In this document: piece by piece, positions 7,256 through 9,819 of the stretch
Numbering within the stretch: position 1 is the first letter of the stretch
Layout: each line of letters starts with the position of its first letter
Assembly: GCA_029861675.1 (NCBI GenBank)
Contig: JAOTYV010000173.1
Location: 1-9,819, forward strand
DNA: 9,819 nucleotides
Direction of reading: 5' to 3'
DNA from: Alphaproteobacteria bacterium
Lineage (GTDB): Bacteria > Pseudomonadota > Alphaproteobacteria > UBA8366
The notes under the pieces: model-generated
The model's database searches: none
Seen by the model: only the letters and a program-made list of their open reading frames with translations
Told to the model about the DNA's origin: nothing
Position numbers and translations under genes: made by a program

Positions 7256-7558
7256 CTAGGCGCCGTCGCCGGTTGCGGGGTTCCACTGCCCCTTGCGCAT
7301 GCGTTTGATGGTGACGTTCTTGAACACGCCGTTCTGGGTAAACGGATCGCCGTTGGAGAATGCTTCGGCTTCCGCGCGGCTGTCGACGGCGACGAGGAAC
7401 AGGCTGCCGGTCGCTTCCGTGCCGTCATCGTTTTGGGTCGCGCCGGCGACCACGATGACGTCCGCCTTGCTTTTCAGGTATGCCCGGTGCGGCGTCAGAT
7501 GTTCGTCACGAATCGCATCGGTATTCGGATTGTCCTCGCAAATCACTGCCCACAGCAT
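7256..7558 (-). CDS. YciI family protein
   Basis: A 100-residue single-domain YciI protein. Visible hallmarks are RDEHLTPHRAYL (17-28, with His20 and His24), a short glycine region (GAT, 39-41), GSLFLVAVDS (51-60), and DPFTQNGVFKNVTI (71-84), the typical C-terminal strand. The family is small and cytosolic with a ferredoxin-like fold; a role as a hydrolase or isomerase has been suggested for some members. The ATG at 7558 follows an AGGGAG Shine-Dalgarno with about six bases of spacing. A promoter is visible 5' of it (7602-7629), so it heads the downstream group YciI, double-YciI, EVE and Rieske. It lies 91 nt after gpsA. Sequence identity with the domains of the next gene is low outside the core motifs, so it is a separate paralogue rather than a recent copy. 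Confidence 0.9.
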   Translation of the reverse strand: MLWAVICEDNPNTDAIRDEHLTPHRAYLKSKADVIVVAGATQNDDGTEATGSLFLVAVDSRAEAEAFSNGDPFTQNGVFKNVTIKRMRKGQWNPATGDGA

Positions 7559-7601
7559 GATTGTCTCCCTGTTGGTGTTTCTACGGTCGGCGTCCCGCGA
7601 C

Positions 7602-7629
7602 GCTAGCCGAGAGGCGCGGGCGCGGTCAA
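7602..7629 (-). promoter_or_regulatory. Likely promoter for the YciI-EVE-Rieske group
   Basis: On the minus strand TTGACC (7629-7624) is followed after 16 nt by GCTAGC (7607-7602). Both match the alphaproteobacterial housekeeping promoter form described in Caulobacter (TTGAC and GCTAnA). The start would be near 7595, about 37 nt before the YciI ATG. A second TTGACC lies 12 nt upstream (7641-7636), so the -35 is duplicated. Confidence 0.5.
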
Positions 7630-7649
7630 TCGGACGGTCAAATCGAGAC

Positions 7650-8681
7650 TCAATTCGGCGGCCGGGTTTGCGGCGCGGCGGGCGCGCACAGGTTCTCGCT
7701 GCGGAACGGCCGGTTGAGCAGCGCCGTGATCGTGGCATCGATGTCGGCGTTCTGGTTGATCACCTGATCGACGGCGCTGCAGATCGGCATGTCGACGCCG
7801 AGCGACGCGGCCAGCGCCGTCACCGACTCGGCGTTGAACACACCCTCGGCGACGGATTTCCGTTCGGCGAGGATGTCCTCCAGCTTGCGGCCTTCACCGA
7901 GCGCCATGCCGAGCGACATGTTGCGCGATTGCGGCCCGTTGCAGGTCAGCGTCAGGTCGCCGAGGCCGGACAGCCCCATCAGCGTCTCCGGCCGCGCGCC
8001 CTTGGCGAGGCCGAGCCGGGCGATCTCGGCAAGGCCGCGTGTGATCAGCGCCGCCCGTGTGTTGTCGCCCATCTGCCGGCCGGTGACGGTGCCGCAGGCG
8101 ATCGCCAAGACGTTCTTGACCGCGCCGCCGATCTCGGCGCCGACCAGATCGTCCGACAGGTAGGGGCGGAAATGGGGAATGCCGATCATCTCGACGAGCT
8201 GCTGGCCGAGCGCGGCGTCGGCGCAGGCCAGCGTCACCGCGGCCGGCAGGCCCCGCGCCACCTCGCGGGCGAAAGTGGGTCCGGACAGCACGGCGAGCCG
8301 CGCCTGCGGCAGGGTTTCTCCCGCGACCTCGGTCATCAGCATCAGGCTGCTGCGTTCGATCCCTTTGGCGCACAGCACCACCGGCGTGCCGTCCGCCAAA
8401 TGCGGGCGCATGGTCTCGGCGACCGTGCGGAGGAATTGCGACGGCACCACCAGCAGGACCGCGTCCGCCCCGTCCAGCGCCTCGGCGATGTCGGTGGTGG
8501 CGGCGATGCCCGGCTCCAAAGGGATATCCGGCAGGTAAGTGGGATTTGCGCAGTCGGCGCGGATCGCGTCGACCGTCGCCTGCTCGCGCGCCCAGAGCGC
8601 GACGTCGTGTCCGGCGCGCCGGCCGACGCAGGCGAGCGACGTCCCCCAGGCACCGGCGCCGATAACGGATAACCGTGTCAT
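7650..8681 (-). CDS. gpsA: Glycerol-3-phosphate dehydrogenase [NAD(P)+]
   Basis: GpsA reduces dihydroxyacetone phosphate to sn-glycerol 3-phosphate with NAD(P)H, supplying the backbone for phospholipids, in the cytosol. The 343 residues match the usual length. The N-terminal Rossmann loop is GAGAWG (8-13), followed by LLVVPSQ (76-82), the CAKG lysine (Lys106), SGPTFARE (133-140), the catalytic Lys189 in GAVKNVLA (187-194), and GLSGLGDL (236-243) with the SRN block (252-254). The last dozen residues are a Pro- and Ala-rich tail. The ATG at 8681 is four bases after the tsaD stop codon and is preceded by an AGGG purine run, so it is cotranscribed with tsaD, an order I recall from other alphaproteobacteria. 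Nothing is missing from the active site. No terminator is evident between it and the YciI gene. Confidence 0.97.
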   Translation of the reverse strand: MTRLSVIGAGAWGTSLACVGRRAGHDVALWAREQATVDAIRADCANPTYLPDIPLEPGIAATTDIAEALDGADAVLLVVPSQFLRTVAETMRPHLADGTPVVLCAKGIERSSLMLMTEVAGETLPQARLAVLSGPTFAREVARGLPAAVTLACADAALGQQLVEMIGIPHFRPYLSDDLVGAEIGGAVKNVLAIACGTVTGRQMGDNTRAALITRGLAEIARLGLAKGARPETLMGLSGLGDLTLTCNGPQSRNMSLGMALGEGRKLEDILAERKSVAEGVFNAESVTALAASLGVDMPICSAVDQVINQNADIDATITALLNRPFRSENLCAPAAPQTRPPN

Positions 8682-8685
8682 GATT

Positions 8686-9729
8686 CTACCCTGTAGCCAG
8701 CGCGGCGGGTTCGTCAAGCGGCCAGCGCGGCCGGGCCGCCGCATCCAACCCGTCGGTCAGGTTGAGCCGGAGCCGCTCGATGCCGGCCCAGGCGACCATC
8801 GCGCCATTGTCGGTGCACAGCGCGGGCGCGGGCGCGACAAACCGGAAACCCTCGGCAGCCGCGGCATCCGCCAGCGCTGTGCGCAGGGCCTGGTTGGCGG
8901 CTACGCCGCCGGCCGCCGCCAAGGTGTCGCCGCCGGGAAACTCCGAGCGGAATTGGGCGATTGCGTTCCGGGTCCGGTCGGCCAGCACCTCGGCCACCGC
9001 CTGCTGAAAGGCGGCGGCGATGTCGGCCGCGTCCTCGGCGGCAATGGGGCCCGGCGGCAATGTGTCCACCAACCGGCGCACCGCCGTCTTGAGCCCGGAA
9101 AAGGAGAAATCGCAGCCGGGCCGGCCGACCATCGGCCGGGGCAAGGCATGGCGCGCGCCATCGCCGCCGGCCGCCGCCCGCTCCAAGGCGGGTCCGCCCG
9201 GATACTCCAGGCCCAGCAGCTTCGCGGTTTTGTCGAAGGCCTCGCCGACCGCGTCGTCGACCGTGCCGCCGTAGCGGCGAAAGTCGTCCGGCCCGGCGAC
9301 CGCGCACAACAGGCAGTGGCCGCCGGAGACGAGCAGCGCCAGATACGGAAACTCGATCCCGTCGGTCAGCCGCGGCGTCAAGGCGTGCGCCCGCATGTGG
9401 TGCACCGCGGCGAAGGGCAAATCGTGGACCAGCGCGATCGCCTTGCCCGCCATCAAACCGACCATGACGCCGCCGATCAGCCCCGGCCCGGCGGTCGCCG
9501 CGACGCCGTCCAGCGCGTCGAATCCGACCGATGCTTCGTCCAGGGCTTGGGCGATCAGCCCGTCGATATGATCGAGATGACTGCGCGCGGCGATTTCCGG
9601 CACGACCCCGCCATAGGGCCGATGTTCGTCGATCTGCGACAACACCACGTTCGACAGGATCGTCCGGTCGTCGCGCAGCACCGCGGCGGCCGTCTCGTCG
9701 CAGGATGTTTCGATTCCGAGCACAAGCAT
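8686..9729 (-). CDS. tsaD: tRNA N6-adenosine threonylcarbamoyltransferase TsaD
   Basis: TsaD transfers the threonylcarbamoyl group from threonylcarbamoyl-AMP to A37 of tRNAs that read ANN codons, working with TsaB and TsaE in the cytosol. The protein is 347 residues, a normal length. Motifs in order are [10 protein letters not shown] (5-14), GPGLIGG (81-87), the metal-site His pair HMRAH (His111, His115), SGGHC (135-139), [13 protein letters not shown] (162-174), [15 protein letters not shown] (208-217), [10 protein letters not shown] (273-282), and CTDNGAM with metal ligand Asp307. The usual HMEGH is HMRAH here: the two His ligands are kept but Glu and Gly are not. The ATG at 9729 gives the standard MLVLGIETS start. 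It has no Shine-Dalgarno and the predicted promoter (9736-9764) places the transcript start at that ATG. gpsA follows after four bases. Confidence 0.97.
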   Translation of the reverse strand: MLVLGIETSCDETAAAVLRDDRTILSNVVLSQIDEHRPYGGVVPEIAARSHLDHIDGLIAQALDEASVGFDALDGVAATAGPGLIGGVMVGLMAGKAIALVHDLPFAAVHHMRAHALTPRLTDGIEFPYLALLVSGGHCLLCAVAGPDDFRRYGGTVDDAVGEAFDKTAKLLGLEYPGGPALERAAAGGDGARHALPRPMVGRPGCDFSFSGLKTAVRRLVDTLPPGPIAAEDAADIAAAFQQAVAEVLADRTRNAIAQFRSEFPGGDTLAAAGGVAANQALRTALADAAAAEGFRFVAPAPALCTDNGAMVAWAGIERLRLNLTDGLDAAARPRWPLDEPAALATG

Positions 9730-9735
9730 GGGCGG

Positions 9736-9764
9736 TTTGTACCGCGCCGGCCAAATCGCCGCAA
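9736..9764 (-). promoter_or_regulatory. Candidate tsaD promoter giving a leaderless transcript
   Basis: On the minus strand TTGCGG (9764-9759) and TACAAA (9741-9736) are spaced by 17 nt. With the usual distance from the -10, transcription would start at 9729, the A of the tsaD ATG. The hexamers match the standard consensus at three and four of six positions, so this is a moderate candidate. Confidence 0.35.
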
Positions 9765-9804
9765 ACCCCTTCCGGCGACGCCATAATGCGGGTAGAGAAA
9801 AGCC

Positions 9805-9819
9805 ATGACTGAGCCGCTT
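9805..9819 (+). CDS. hemC: First codons of a gene divergent from tsaD, probably hemC (hydroxymethylbilane synthase)
   Basis: Only five codons are visible (MTEPL) before the window ends. They follow a purine-rich GAGAAAAG, about three bases before the ATG at 9805. The assignment rests on two weak points. Many alphaproteobacteria carry hemC divergent from tsaD-gpsA, and HemC often starts M-x-x-PL before its IGTRGSPLA motif. HemC joins four porphobilinogen units into hydroxymethylbilane in heme synthesis. A CATAAT (9782-9787) on the plus strand is a possible -10. Sequence past the window edge would settle this. Confidence 0.45.

Noticed and set aside
7293..8672. A 459-codon plus-strand frame opposite gpsA and YciI
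   Set aside because: Antisense shadow of two clearly assigned genes; low-complexity composition and no recognisable motifs.
8539..9786. Long plus- and minus-strand frames overlapping tsaD
   Set aside because: Both are shadows of tsaD, which carries every family motif in its own frame.

Overview
The window looks like chromosomal DNA from a GC-rich alphaproteobacterium, probably of the Rhodospirillales type. The evidence is the base composition, the protein sequences, and two gene neighbourhoods that, from memory, are familiar in that class: htpX beside a DUF1674 gene, and a divergent hemC | tsaD-gpsA block followed by YciI and EVE genes. Most of it is housekeeping DNA. I see no insertion sequence, phage gene, CRISPR array, tRNA or rRNA. 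Coding density is high; the largest non-coding stretch is about 235 bases (4453-4686).

Layout. (1) 1-564, minus: the 5' part of htpX (membrane zinc protease), cut by the window edge. A good heat-shock (RpoH-type) promoter lies upstream of it. Divergent from it are a DUF1674/SDHAF4-like succinate dehydrogenase assembly factor (677-985) and an HD-superfamily phosphohydrolase of the COG4339 type (1046-1675). (2) 4227-1705, minus: ppa (pyrophosphatase) followed 45 nt later by acs (acetyl-CoA synthetase). Acs produces pyrophosphate and Ppa removes it, so the pair drives acetate activation forward. (3) 4303-4686: an AT-rich divergent regulatory region. It contains an apparently unannotated 28-codon gene for a one-helix membrane peptide (4366-4452, minus) with a near-perfect Shine-Dalgarno, a hairpin directly before that site, and two hairpins after its stop codon. 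(4) 4687-5836, plus: a creatininase-family amidohydrolase and a four-helix DUF3147 membrane protein, apparently an operon. (5) 9729-5846, minus: tsaD-gpsA, then a likely internal promoter, then YciI, a double-YciI protein, an EVE-domain protein and a Rieske ferredoxin-like protein, all closely spaced. (6) 9805-9819, plus: the first codons of a divergent gene, most likely hemC.

The points most worth a second look are the small membrane-protein gene and its RNA structures, a Lys-to-Glu change at a normally conserved active-site position of Ppa (Glu30), the palindromic TTCACA/TGTGAA element in the divergent region, and a tsaD promoter whose predicted start falls on the ATG (leaderless). No wholly new multi-gene system is evident.
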